Shown piece by piece: positions 1 to 11,977 of a stretch of DNA of 64,000 nt. The position numbers and the translations under genes are program-made. Where the stretch lies: assembly GCA_009746045.1 (NCBI GenBank), contig RPFO01000213.1, forward strand, positions 11,197,593 to 11,261,592. Direction: 5' to 3'. The notes beneath the pieces are model-generated. The model was not told the DNA's origin. It saw only the letters and a list, made by a program, of their open reading frames with translations, and ran no database searches. This DNA is from Mesostigma viride (Eukaryota; Streptophyta; Mesostigmatophyceae; Mesostigmatales; Mesostigmataceae). Numbering within the stretch: position 1 is the stretch's first letter; each line of letters opens with the position of its first letter.

Positions 1-56
1 CTTTATGAATAAATCGCCCAGATCTTGGTAGCGCACAATCACGACCGCGCACTCAC

Positions 57-3000
57 TTCTTGACCTCCTGCAGGAACAGAGTCTCCTCTGCGAGCGTCCA
101 CCGCTTCACCACCCGGCGCGCCCTGTCCGGGTTGTACGGCACCAGGATGCCTGCCATCGCCGTGGCCGTCACGGGTGCTACTGGCAGACGCGGCGGCGGG
201 GCCCGCAGGGGGGACCCGTCCCCCCCGCCCGCGTCGGCCCCTGCTTGCCCATCGTCGGATTCCTCAATCTCGTCCTCCTCCTGGCTCGGGGACCACTGCT
301 CCTTGGCAGGGGGCGGGGGCGAGAGATAGGCCACACGCGGCGTGGGAGAGAAAAAGGCCACAAGGGGCATGGCCAAAAGAACAGAAACAGAAGGCATCAG
401 GCAAAAGGCTTGGGGGTTTGGACACACAGGGGAAGCGCCCAATGGCAGGAGGAACCCAGTAACAGAGGGGGGATAGCCAAAGGTCACGGGGAATGGGCGA
501 CGGGGACAAGAGCAAGTGCAGGGCATGCACATACACGCAACAGAACAAAGCACACACGCACGCGCGCACACACACACACACGTGCGTGAGCGCGCACACA
601 AGCATGTCGTGCACTGTGCAGACATCGTACTATATCCAATCGTTTACAAGCCCAGCGAGCGTCCAAATGAAACTCTGCGCACCTGGCGACCTCAGGCAGG
701 CACTCTCCAACTTGCTATGATGCCAAGGCAGCCATGCATCCACGACTTCCGCCTACCGGCAACACATGCCCTTGCATCGAAGACAGCACGACCATCGCGT
801 CAGTAACCGAACAAAGGATAAAGGATACAGGAACAAGAAACGAAAAGACCAAATCAAGCAAACTCCTGGAGAACACCGAACACAGGAGCGAAAGGACGGA
901 ATGAAGCAAACTCCTGGTAAAGAGGGTTGCCTTGCGAAGCCGTAGAACAAAGCAAGTGTTCGAAGAACAAACCAAGCGCATGCGAATCTCGGAAAACAAG
1001 TAGAAACGACCCTGCTGCCTTGGGCACCCCCCTGCCTACCGCACAGGCCACCGCAGGCCCAGCGTCTATGCCGCTGCAATAGAAAACGTCTGCTGTAGTC
1101 AAGTCCCATAGACCACTTACAACGACAGTCCTGCCTGAACAATGACAGCCATTTCAAGAGAACGCCCATCGAAAGACCACAAAGGGTCCAGCGCTTTGCA
1201 AGACCACCCCGCTATAAAGACAATGGCTGGATTTCCAATCGCTTAAGCGGCCTACCTGGACCTTACGGGCCGTTGGCTGGTAGTCCATCAGCGACCGGCG
1301 CTGCTGCGGCTGGGCCTGGACCCGCCCGGCCACCGCCACCCCCCCACCCCCACCAGCCCCCGCCAGTACCCCCGCAGCCCCTGTCGGGCGCGCCTGCTGC
1401 GGACTCCCCCCCTCAGCGGCCGCGTCTGCAATCCTCTGCGCATCCTCCGCGTCCTTCCTGCCCACAACGGGGGCCTGCCTCGCAGACCCACCGGCCAGGG
1501 CCGCACCTTCCCCTGCTCTTCGACCGGCCCCCGTCCCCGGGCCAGCCCCGGGCACCGCCCTGGCCCCCAGGGTCCCTGCCACCTGCTGGCCAACGAGCAC
1601 GGCCTCGGCCAATGGGTCGACCCCGATCCCTTTGAGCGCGATTCGGGACTCGCGCAGCTGCCGGGCGGCAAGGTAGCCATCACTCTCCGTCGCCTGCCGG
1701 CCGAGGGGCATGCTGCGCTGTGTGGGGATGATGGAGGGGGGCGCTGCCCCCGCCGAAATTGTTCCGCCGGCAGCAGCATTAGGCCGCCCTTTGCTGCGGT
1801 ACTCGGGGTTTGGTGGGATTTCAGATGCAGTTTTTTTGTGTCAAACAAATTCGGCACGAGTGAAGAATGGCAAGGCGGTATTCAGCCAAGGCCACGGTGT
1901 CGATTGGGAGATGGAGAGGGCTTGATTGAAGAAGGAGACGGTTAAGATTGCCATCCCCTGGAGGCTTGAAAGGGATAAAGCATTTGATGTCACGAAGAAG
2001 ACTCACGATGATGATGTAAGCACATATGACTTATGACAGCTAACCGCCTTCCATGGCCTGGGCAAACTTGTTCAATGACAGCCCTCCCTGGAGGGAAACG
2101 GGAGGGAAACGCCATCCCTCACTGATTCCAGGAAGACATCAACACCAGTCTGGGTGGCCGGCAGGCCGGTACTTGATGCGAGAGATTGATTCTTTTCTTA
2201 GCTACGAGCTCATGTCCACTCGTGCATCACTCGCAAGGAAATAAATTTGTATGTGGAAAATCGGTTGCTGAGGGCTAGGTCTTAGATGCGAGAGTGTGTT
2301 GGTAAATGGGGCCTAGATGATGCCGTAGAATCCATAATGAATGATGCTCCGCATGCACCCTCGTGCCTGCACCAAAAGCAATCTTTTCACGGCTTCATCG
2401 GGTGCACTGGGCAGCAGCATGCACGACAGTAGAGATGGCCACAGTAAAATGCTAGCTACTAGTAAACCCTTTGCAAGGCAACCATTCCCCAGGTTGGATT
2501 CCAACTTTACAAAAGCCAGAAAGACCGTGACTACACAAAAGCACGTTCACATGATCGATGAAGCAACCATCAAACGACCCTCACATGCAACACATGCCCG
2601 CCGGTAGGTGGCCCATTCATCCCCCATCAACCCCCCTGATTGCATACCTGGGAGGTCCCTGGTCGACACCACGAGTGCCCCTGCCCCCGCCCGCGCCCTC
2701 CCTCGTATCCCCCTTCAACTCATGCATGTCCCCACAACCGCCAAGCTCCACCGCCCCCTCGCTCTCGTCATTGTCCTCCGCGACAACCAGCCGCCGCTTA
2801 GGCTGCCCCTTGCGTTGATGCGTGGCCGCCCTGGTGTGCACCGGCCTTTGTTGCGGCGCCGGCACACCCTGTGCTGGTCCTGCAGTGACAGCGGCACTGG
2901 ACGCAGGACGCCGGCTCGCCGCCATCGCTTGGAGGCTGGCCGCCGCGGCGCCCACCTCCGCCGCCGCCGCTTCCACATCCCATACATATGCAGATCCTTG

Positions 3001-3729
3001 TGCGCTCCGAGCGGCCACCACCTGGTGCCGCCGCGTCGCCTGCGCCATGCCACGTGGTGCGACGTCCGTCGCCTCCGCGTCCGCAAACCCCCCATCGTCC
3101 CCAACCCCCCCATCGTCCCCAAACCCCCCTCTGTCGTCCTCATCGTGACCCTCACCCTTCCCAACGCCGTCGCTGGCAGCCTTGCGCTTCCCGCCACCGC
3201 CACGACCCAGGCTCCCGGTTGCTGCATCCTCCTGGCTTCCCATGAGTTTATCCAGAAGTGTAACCGGGTGGCCCGCATTGGCGGCAACCCGAGCGCCCCC
3301 GCGGGAAGGGCCATTACCCACGGGCCGTGAGGATGGGCCCGTTCCGGCAGACAGGGGCTTGACGGCGGGGGGGGCGGCCGGCGGCGTGCCCCCCCTGGCC
3401 TCATCGGGGAAGAGCGCCTGCAGTTCGACCATGGAGGCCAGCTTGGGGGCGCCCAGGAGGGCGGCGGCCGCCTCCACTGCGTCTGCAAGAATAAAATAAA
3501 GAAAGGAGAGAGAAGAAGAAGAAGAAGAAGAAGAAGAAGAAGAAGAAGAAGAAGAAGAAGAAGAAGAAGAAGAAGAAGAAGAAGAAGAAGAAGAAGAAGA
3601 AGAAGAAGAAGAAGAAGAAGAAGAAGAAGAAGAAGAAGAAGAAGAAGAAGAAGAAGAAGAAGAAGAAGAAGAAGAAGAAGAAGAAGAAGAAGAAGAAGAA
3701 GAAGAAGAAGAGGCGGCGGCGGAGGCGGC

Positions 3730-3773
<44 letters not shown>

Positions 3774-6700
3774 GAGGAGGAGGAGGAGGAGGAGGAGGAG
3801 GAGGAGGAGGAGGAGGAGGAGGAGGAGGAGGAGGAGGAGGAGGAGGAGGAGGAGGAGGAGGAGGAGGAGGAGGAGGAGGAGGAGGAGGAGGAGGAGGAGG
3901 AGGAGGAGGAGGAGGAGGAGGAGGAGGAGGAGGAGGAGGAGGAATGAGTTAGCCAGGAGTTTACCGTTTGCTTCAAAAAAGAGAGTGAAGAGAGATCCAG
4001 CATAAAAAAGAGAGTGAAGAGAGATCCAGCATAAAAAAGAGAGTGAAGAGAGATCCAGCATAAAAAAGAGAGTGAAGAGAGGAGAGCGCCAACTTAGATG
4101 AGAGAGAGGGGTCACGATGAAGAGGACTACACCCACCCACTAAGCAGTCATGCCTATCAATGATGGCTATCAATAGTGCCTATCGGTGCCTATCCATAAC
4201 TGCTTCCCAGAAGGAAAAGTAGACAGCGGCCACCCAATCCAACGATCAGCCACCAGTCAACAACACTGCCGTGGAAAAATGAGCCCATGCCTCTAGTAAC
4301 CATCCACAATTTTTTCTCGTGAAACTGCACGGCAGTAACGTGGCATGGACTGGCAAACAGCCAAACTTGCGAGCCTGGTGGAAGCAGCAGTGGCACATAC
4401 GCGTCACCTTCGACTTGGGCACATGGCTGGTAGGCGCTCGAATATTATAATATGAAAAAGGCGAATGGACTATTCCCACAACTGAACAGCGGCACAATCC
4501 ATACCCTTGCCAACCAGAGAACCAGTGGAATTATACTACTATAACATTACTCAAAAGTACATTATTTTTTAGATAACAACCGTCACCATAAGGGCACCAC
4601 ACGTCCTGACGCATGCATACGCTCTTCTCGCCTGCATGCAGATAAACTGTACTAGACGCAGCTACCAGCACTCTGAAAAAAAGACGCCATGAACGCTTTC
4701 GTTCCCTCAGGCCCCGCCCAATCACCTTCCTCGAATGGCCAACAATAACCCCACAGAAACTACGAACCATCTTTTAGCTATAGCTACGATGGTTACTGCT
4801 GTAGCAACCCCGCGACGCACACGCCGCCGCCGTCTACATTCATACACCACCACGCGCCCCCCAATCATGAGGACCATCACGCCAACGGGAGCATGCACTT
4901 TCAGCGGGCCAGAAACACCCCAAGCAGCACCCCCATCACGAGCTCCCTCACCCAGATGCAAACATAGCCATAAACCCTACGCCCTGGACCCTGAAAACAG
5001 TACCATCGCTCAGCAGGGACCTCTCGGGCGAACCGGCCCCAACCGACTCTGAATTGGGCCCACGCAGCGCCCTCTGCCTCTGCTGCTGCGACGAGGATGG
5101 CTGCAAGGATGATGCAGGGAGCAGCACCGGAAACCCCAGCCGTGTGGCGACCAGGTTCCACATCTTTTCCAGCGAGGGGTCGCCCTCTAGCTCCATCGCG
5201 CGCTTGAGGAACGCTGCCACCTGGCGCTCCAGCCTATCCCTGGTGTGGAGCGAGAGCATCTGGAGGGGAAAGGGGGGGAGGAGGGGGCGATAGGGGTGTG
5301 GCGCGGTGAAATCGCATCGCCTGAGTCGCATCGTCGGTGTCACTAACTAGGTTTGTTGTTGTCACAGTAAACAATTAAATACACTTGTAACGGTAACACA
5401 CTTGTCGATCGGATGATGACCAAGAGTTTTCCGTAGTATGCAGCTCGGGGTGGGTGGCTGTTTACGATATATGTTCACCATACATGGTGACCAAGAGTTT
5501 TCCGTAGTATGCAGCTCGGGGTGGGTGGCTGTTTACGATATATGTTCACCATACATGATGACCAAGAGTTTTCCGTAGTATGCAGCTCGGGGTGGGTGGC
5601 TGTTTACGATATACGTTCACCATACATGATGACCAAGAGTTTTCCGTAGTATGCAGCTCGGGGTGGGTGGCTGTTTACGATATATGTTCACCATACATGA
5701 TGACCATGAGGTTACCATATTCGACGACAGCTCGTGAAAGATGCAAGAATCCAAGGCATGCCCATCCGCGCACAGGACTAGGCAGGTACGCTAGCGACAA
5801 AATCCTCTACTTACGACCCACATTGCATGCATGTGAGGCAAAGCTCGAGCGAAAGGGCTCATGGCTTGGCAACACTGTGATCCACTCTGTAAACTTAAGG
5901 GGGGGAATGTGGGTATCCCCTGACCTACCCCTCAAAAATAAAGAATGGCCCCTGTTGCGAGGTAAATGGAGCAAAGCGATGATGTGAATCGCAAAGCTAT
6001 GACACCTTTAGCTACATCGAACTAATAGATTCGGCCAATCCGTCCCCCTGTAGGACGTGATACACAACTGGTACTTCATAAGTTCATCACCATGGGATGG
6101 ACAGGCTAGAATGGACTCAAGGACAACATTGCTAGGACAAAACCCGCAGGCACTACACAGCGAATGCTGGAGCATTTATGGCCTCATTGGTAATGACGAC
6201 CCTAGAGCCCAGAGCGACCAAGCACAGGACGTTACCGAAACCCACCCTAATTGCGACCTGCGGATTGCGCCCCATGTTGGCGCATGCCAGCTTAAGCTCG
6301 ACCATGCGAGCCCTCCTCCGCTCCTTCTCCGCCTCTGTCATTTCAAACGGCCCCAATTCGTCCTCATCCTCGCTATCCGGGCTATCGTTCTGTCCTTCTT
6401 CCGTCTCCTCCGGAAACCAGGTTTTGATAGCTTCCCCGAAAGCCTTGGCCGAGCCCTGTTTGAATTTCTTTCCGACGACGGAGCCATGCAAAGACTGCAG
6501 AACCAGGACCGTTTTCATTTCCAGCAGCAGCTCGTCGACTTTATCTCGGAGCTCATACCTGGCATCCGATAGTCTCGAATACTGTACGCAAAGTAGGTGG
6601 CGCAGAAAACATCAGAGAGCCATGCGTTACAACGCAGCAACGTGCGCAAGCGAAACCCACGAGCTACGTATCATACTGTGGTGTGGAGCACGGGAAAAAA

Positions 6701-7057
6701 AAAAAAAAAGTAACTGTGGGCTAACCTGGTATCATTTTATGGCCGCACAGAAAAACGAACCTGAGACCGCAGGTTTTCCAGCACCCCGAGAAGCGATTCC
6801 TCAGGGGCCCAATTGCCCTGGAGGCCAAGCGTCGAATGCGTCACAACGTAGAGAAGGTACATCCGCTTTAAATCTGGAGCCTTCTGGGTTCGTTTGCTCA
6901 CCAGAGGAACCAGCTTTTCTATTACGTGCTCAAGTTTTTCCCGGCTTGTGGCGTCCCACACCCAAGTGCCGATATACTTCACCATGAGATAATCCAACAA
7001 TTTGTCTTCGCAATGCATCATGTCAGGCGCTGCCTGACTACCGCTGGCGCCAGGCAT
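57..7057 (-). CDS. Multi-exon nuclear protein with a C-terminal Myb/SANT-like start (3' end outside window)
   Basis: Inferred exons, in transcript order: 7057-6761, 6581-6246, 5259-5004, 3482-2648, 1712-1256 and 295-57. The phases agree at all five junctions, giving about 806 residues before the window ends at a GTGAGT donor. The start ATG at 7057 follows an in-frame stop. Exons 1-3 are rich in amphipathic helix. Exon 2 has an acidic stretch followed by a basic helix. Exon 4 is low-complexity, with basic clusters (GKRK, QPKRR) that suit nuclear import. The last visible residues, KRWTLAEETLFLQEVKK, match the first helix of a Myb/SANT domain (W..EE..L...V), so the DNA-binding part probably continues left of base 1. 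A C-terminal Myb is the layout of TRF-type telomere-binding proteins, but the rest shows no recognisable TRFH domain. Junctions 2/3 and 3/4 are the least certain, because other donors fit. Function unknown beyond probable DNA binding. Confidence 0.55.
3511..3943. repeat. Compound triplet array (GAA)n-(GCA)n-(GGA)n inside an intron
   Basis: About 67 GAA units (3511-3711), a short GGC-rich join, about 13 GCA units (3730-3769) and about 58 GGA units (3770-3943). In the sense of the minus-strand gene this is pyrimidine (TTC, TCC) for most of its length. It ends about 30 bp before the CAG acceptor of exon 4 at 3482. Confidence 0.95.
3974..4090. repeat. 29-bp minisatellite, about four copies
   Basis: Head-to-tail copies of a purine-rich unit of about 29 bp (a run of A, then GAGAGTGAAGAGAGATCC). 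It sits in the same intron as the triplet array. Confidence 0.9.
5415..5701. repeat. 71-bp tandem repeat, four copies
   Basis: The word GACCAAGAG recurs at 5418, 5489, 5560 and 5631, an exact 71-bp period with very few differences. A fifth, diverged copy begins at 5702. It lies in the intron between exons 2 and 3 of the minus-strand gene. Confidence 0.95.
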
Positions 7058-7557
7058 GGTCCTTCCGAAATCCACAGTTCACTTCATCAATACCAAGCTA
7101 ACTTTGCTCCTTAATCACCATGAATGCCGTGCCCAATCGCTTTTCTACTAACACAATTGCAGACAAACATTCGCAGCCATGATAGCCTTTAGGGTTTAGG
7201 GTTTGCAAATTGCAACTTCGTAAATTTGCTGTCCCTTGCTACTGTACGTCTACAGCATGTGCTGTACGTATGTACCGCCACCGACTAGTCGACTTACGAG
7301 TTACGACTACCGACGCCCAACGATTTCAACGCTACAATGAAGCAGCGCGGCGCGCGGCTTTCGAGCCTGTCGGTCCGTTAGTCAGCTGATGAATCCCACG
7401 CCTTGCCGTTCCTGTACTGAGTAGTGAGTACTGACCCTCCACTATAGATTCTCTGTTACCAGCTGCCCATGTGCGGCGTGGGATTCAACTAAACTAACTA
7501 ACTCCATGACAGTCACACGGCACACCTGACTGACCATTCAAAACTACGGTAATCTAC
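7058..7557. other. Intergenic DNA upstream of the Myb-like gene
   Basis: Apart from the telo-box at 7188-7204 I see no gene or clear repeat here. It should hold the promoter of the minus-strand gene. No TATA box could be assigned with confidence. Confidence 0.4.
7188..7204 (-). promoter_or_regulatory. Double telo-box upstream of the Myb-like gene
   Basis: On the minus strand this reads AAACCCTAAACCCTAAA, two overlapping telo-boxes, about 130 bp upstream of the start codon at 7057. In plants, telo-boxes are promoter elements and are bound by Myb-type telomere-repeat proteins. A regulatory role here is inferred from position. It could also be a short telomeric relic. Confidence 0.35.
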
Positions 7558-7747
7558 TACACCCCCCCACCACGTTTAAGACTGGGGTCCGACCAATCCA
7601 GGGCTCACGATCTTAAATAATCTTACTACTTTGATTCGATTCTACTAAGTTCTAATACATTATAATACAATTATACTACTAGTAGATGTCAAATCCAGAG
7701 TCTCATGATCTTAAACCTGAGAATCTTAAACGTGTGGGGGGGGTGTA
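7558..7747. mobile_element. Short non-autonomous inverted-repeat element (MITE-like)
   Basis: A 190-bp AT-rich element starts TACACCCCCCCACCACGTTT and ends in its approximate inverse, followed by ATCTAC on the right (7748-7753). The same ATCTAC precedes it (7552-7557), so a 6-bp target duplication is likely. It has no coding capacity. The superfamily is not assigned. Confidence 0.55.
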
Positions 7748-7873
7748 ATCTACCATGCCGCGATTCCCGGAACTGAACTTGTGGCGGTCACTGTCTATTG
7801 GGCCCTGGGGTTTCTTCGCCCAGCCTTTCCTTCTCTACAGTACAGTACAGTACTGTAGAGAGTCGCACTTGAA

Positions 7874-8630
7874 GGACCATATTTTTCAGACTCATGAGTC
7901 TGGATGCGCATCCAGACTCACCCGAGCCTAGTGGCGCGGTACTCCAAGCAGGTCCGTAGCAGGTCCGTAGCCTGCATACAAGGCTCGCCTGTCGGCCGCT
8001 GGGCCTGCGGGCGCGTAAATTACTGTAGTTGGGCGCCGTAAGTGCAGCCATGGCGGGAGAAACATTCCGGAAATTGACGGGGGCGGCATGGACATTTACC
8101 TAAACGTAGATTGACGTTTCAATATCTTGTTGCTAAGCATGCAAGTTATCATTAATTGCAATTCGATAGATAAGGCATTTTATAATGGATTTTCTCCAGA
8201 GCTTGACAGTGTTTGTCGTGGACGACTGGTCCAATCCAGTAAATCAAGGGTCGGCATTACTATCGATTGTTCCTTTAGATTGCTGCATTTGCCAATTGAG
8301 CTTCACTTCGAAGAGTGATATTGCCTTGTTATGTTGCCAGGCGGAGCAAATGTTGCCAGGCGAGTTACCGTCGACTGTGCTCGCCATCACCTTGCAACAG
8401 TTGTAAGTACATGCAACTGGCGAGCGGGGTTGCTGGTGCTCTTTTCTTTCCTGCGAGCTGTCTTGGTTCTTCTGCGTTGTGCATTGTTTCTCGATGCATG
8501 TAGGAGCGCGCATATAAGCAGGCTTGCTTTCTTGGGGTCAGGTCCCGATGGTGCGTTGTCAATCGAGGGAGCCCATCATAATTATTTTTATTGTTTTTAT
8601 TTTTTATTTTGACGCAGGCGTGCTTGCTGG
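7874..8630 (+). repeat. Left terminal inverted repeat of the large element
   Basis: Matches the reverse complement of 13165-13894 at high identity, including the self-complementary stretch GAGTCTGGATGCGCATCC near the outer end. The left arm has a T-rich insertion near 8578-8612 that the right arm lacks. Confidence 0.9.
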
Positions 8631-8706
8631 GTATGGTTATATATTTGTGGTTATATACTTCATACTTATGGCTATATACTTTATAGTATTGTTCGCTGCC
8701 GAGCAG

Positions 8707-9037
8707 CCATGGCTTTCATGGCTGTCATGGCTGTCATGGCTGTCATGGCTGTCATGGCTGTCATGGCTGTCATGGCTGTCATGGCTGCCATGGCTGTCAT
8801 GGCTGTCATGGCTGTCATGGCGGTCATGGCTGTCATGGCTGTCATGGCTGTCATGGCTGTCATGGCTGTCATGGCTGTCATGGCTGTCATGGCTGTCATG
8901 GCTGTCATGGCTGTCATGGCTGTCATGGCTGTCATGGCTGTCATGGCTGTCATGGCTGTCATGGCTGTCATGGCTGTCATGGCTTTCATGGCTGTCATGG
9001 CTGTCATGGCTGTCATGGCTGTCATGGCTATCATGAC
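8707..9037 (+). repeat. 9-bp minisatellite (TCATGGCTG)n, about 36 copies
   Basis: Near-perfect 9-bp units with rare single-base variants. Because 9 is a multiple of 3 it is open in several frames, but those frames are repeat artefacts, not genes. Confidence 0.95.
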
Positions 9038-10229
9038 TGCCATTGTTGGCGCCGCTGTCGTCGCATGCATTCAGTACTGCCTAGGTGTCTTGCATCGCTG
9101 ACTTTTGTGCCTGTTTGCATCTCTGGGTTATTAACATAGCTGTATTGCTTGCATTGGTGGCTGTCTGTGATTGTTTGCCTTGTTGGTGCATGTGGTGATG
9201 GAGCACGGGCCTCTGTTGAGAGGTCACATAGCACTGACAGTGCTGTACACAATGTGCGGCAATTTTTGCCAGGTCGCCACCTTTCATCGTCTGAGTGGGC
9301 CCCACCCGCAATCCGCCTCAACTAGATATCTAGGTACTGGGAGATTGGGGATGTGATATCGTCTTCGTGGTAAGTGCTCGCTGTGCTTGCTGCATATGTG
9401 CTGGCTAGTGTTGGCATGTTGCTGGCTTGCTGGCTTGCTGGCTTTCTTGCATGCATCATGTGCATCTCTTGCGTTGCTGATGTGAACAGAGGGGTTTGGG
9501 CTACATGCGGTTTGCAAGTGCTGCTATCTGCTTCCGTTGCTGCTATCTGCTACCTTGGCCAGAGCTAAGCTGATGGTGTTCGCCGCCAACAACTGGCTAT
9601 GGGCGAGCAGAGCATTTTCAATGCCACATGAGCTGCCTACCTCAATCATGAACTTGCTGGATGCATTGGGGTGTTACCCATGTGGTTCACTCTTGTTGGA
9701 ATAATACCGTGTATCTGTTGCTATCTCGCGCTCTACCTGTGTGTACAACTTCCATTACAAACCCAAATGACAGGCTTTTTTGTCTTATTCTTGTACTTGA
9801 TGTTGCAAGTATATAGCAATACTGTGACATACCATCTGGGTATGTCATGGAGAAGGCCTGCCTGACTGCCTTATTATTGTACCCACCCCGGTGCAGGAAG
9901 GGATTTCACTACATGCATGCATTGTAGATGCCCTTGCGAAGTGAGTCCATTGAACCCATAATAGCTTCTCATATATATGCTTGCACGTGGTGCAGGTAAT
10001 GGAATGCGTGGGGCATGATTCTTGAAAATGCCAGCACGTGCCCTAGGTAATTCAAATCGTTTTGTCGGACCACCGTGGCTCCACATCTGCTCCTTCCATC
10101 CACATGCATCACTTGCAGTGTGGTGTCTCACCATTATTCAATAACATGCGGTCTCTCACCATTAATAACTCGTTCATTCATTTAATTACAGTGATCAAGC
10201 GGTCAACCCGATGGGGAGCTCCGCGGAGC
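9038..10229. other. Interior of the large element, no gene recognised
   Basis: Moderately AT-rich DNA with only short chance open frames. No transposase motif, RNA gene or repeat was recognised. Confidence 0.5.
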
Positions 10230-10300
10230 ACCCGTGTTAGTTAAATAGGCAAACTCGTACTCCCGTTGGGGAGTCATGCACGTCCGAGTATTAACCCCGA
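10230..10300 (-). mobile_element. LINE 3'-end fragment with stem-loop
   Basis: On the minus strand it contains ACTCCCCAACGGGAGTACGAGTTT, the 3' stem-loop motif of the local LINE group. It is directly preceded by CGGGGTTAA and a CCAT array, the order seen at other copies. Confidence 0.6.
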
Positions 10301-10705
10301 TGGATGGATGGATGGATGGATGGATGGATGGATGGATGGATGGATGGATGGATGGATGGATGGATGGATGGATGGATGGATGGATGGATGGATGGATGGG
10401 TGGGTGGGTGGGTGGGTGGGTGGGTGGGTGGGTGGGTGGGTGGGTGGGTGGGTGGGTGGGTGGGTGGGTGGGTGGGTGGGTGGGTGGGTGGGTGGGTGGG
10501 TGGGTGGGTGGGTGGGTGGGTGGGTGGGTGGGTGGGTGGGTGGGTGGGTGGGTGGGTGGGTGGGTGGGTGGGTGGGTGGGTGGGTGGGTGGGTGGGTGGG
10601 TGGGTGGGTGGGTGGGTGGGTGGGTGGGTGGGTGGGTGGGTGGGTGGGTGGGTGGGTGGGTGGGTGGGTGGGTGGGTGGGTGGTGGGTGGGTGGGTGGGT
10701 GGGTG
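10299..10705. repeat. Tetranucleotide array (GGAT)n then (GGGT)n
   Basis: About 25 GGAT units (10299-10399) switch sharply to about 76 GGGT units, with one 1-base deletion near 10682. The change of motif within one tract suggests that a variant unit arose and expanded. Confidence 0.95.
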
Positions 10706-11670
10706 CACACAATCCTACCGGTCTTTTCTATCTAGATGGAGCCAGACCCTAGTGGTCTCTCCTGGCATTCTTCCCCTAGGTGCAAAGACGCTTCTTCCCC
10801 ACAGTGGGCCAGGGGGGGCAAGGCGGCAAGCAAGCAAGCACACACTGACGTACATGCCACAGAGTACCATGATAACCTCATTAATATAAGAACACAAACG
10901 TTAAATATATAATCAAAAAACTAAAAGCTAAATTAAAGCCTGAATACATGCCTAACTGTGCGTGCAGGAGCAAACTAGCTCCCATGCAAATAGAGTGTGT
11001 CAGGACTCGGGAAGCTGTACGCCGTTTTGTCACAACTGATTGGATATTTAAATTTTAAACTGCACTGTCCCATGCACCACCATGATCTCGAGGGTTGAGG
11101 CTAGCACCATGTTCGATTCCTAATGAAAGCACCTTTCAATTATATACTTTTTTAGTTCATTACAACCGGCCAAGGATAACCATGTCGTACACACTCCGTG
11201 TGGCCCAACCACATTTTCACGCTTGCTCTCTCTACCCTACCAAGTAGAATCCCTAGCCCTAGCCCCTACCCCTCCCTCATATGTATTGGATTGATACAAC
11301 TATTGATATGGATGCATGCGATTAGTCATTACAGAAGAAATCACATCAACACTTGCTGCCAGCCCTAAGTGGTTGGAGCGATATCTGCGCTAGCCCATCG
11401 TGTGCATAGCAGGTTTACCTGTGGATACAAAACATTACAGTTATCGCTGCCATGGTCATGTGCATCTTGCAAATGCGCTGACCACTTGCTGAAGACTGCA
11501 TTAATTTGCATGTCCAGCGAGCAGGCACTGCCTGCGCTGCGTGCCGCTTTCTGTTACAAAGAACACGCGTCCGGCATGCATTTGCGTCCTGCGTGCGCAT
11601 TGCCAAATGAACTAGTTGCCTGCCCTTGAGCATCGTAAACTGGCACTCATAACATTCCCCTGGCAACGGC
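10706..11670. other. Interior of the large element, no gene recognised
   Basis: Anonymous DNA between two arrays. The bases just right of the GGGT array (ACCGGTCT, TCTATCT) recur, inverted, beside the hairpin fragment near 63700. Confidence 0.4.
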
Positions 11671-11977
11671 GATGACAGCCATGACAGCCATGACAGCCAT
11701 GACAGCTATGACAGCCATGACAGCCATGACAGTCATGACAGCCATGACAGCCATGACAGCCATGACAGCCATGACAGCCATGACAGCCATGACAGCCATG
11801 ACAGCCATGACAGCCATGACAGCCATGACAGCCATGACAGTCATGACAGCCATGACAGCCATGACAGCCATGACAGCCATGACAGCCATGACAGCCATGA
11901 CAGCCATGACAGCCATGACAGCCATGACAGCCATGACACCCATGACACCCATGACACCCATGACAGCCATGACAGCG
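11671..11977 (-). repeat. 9-bp minisatellite, inverted copy of the 8.7 kb array, about 34 copies
   Basis: Unit ATGACAGCC, the reverse complement of the 8.7 kb unit, with a few ACACCC variants at the right end. Both arrays lie inside the large inverted-repeat element, in opposite orientation. Confidence 0.95.

Noticed and set aside
2715-4136. 473-residue poly-leucine frame and 200-residue poly-Ser/poly-Phe frame
   Set aside because: They translate the intronic GAA/GGA array. The exon 4 frame with helical, mixed composition and matching splice phase is preferred.
8524-9101. Trp-Leu-Ser and Ala-Val-Met repeat proteins on both strands at 8.7 and 11.7 kb
   Set aside because: A 9-bp repeat stays open in several frames at once. 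The frames mirror each other because the arrays are inverted copies.
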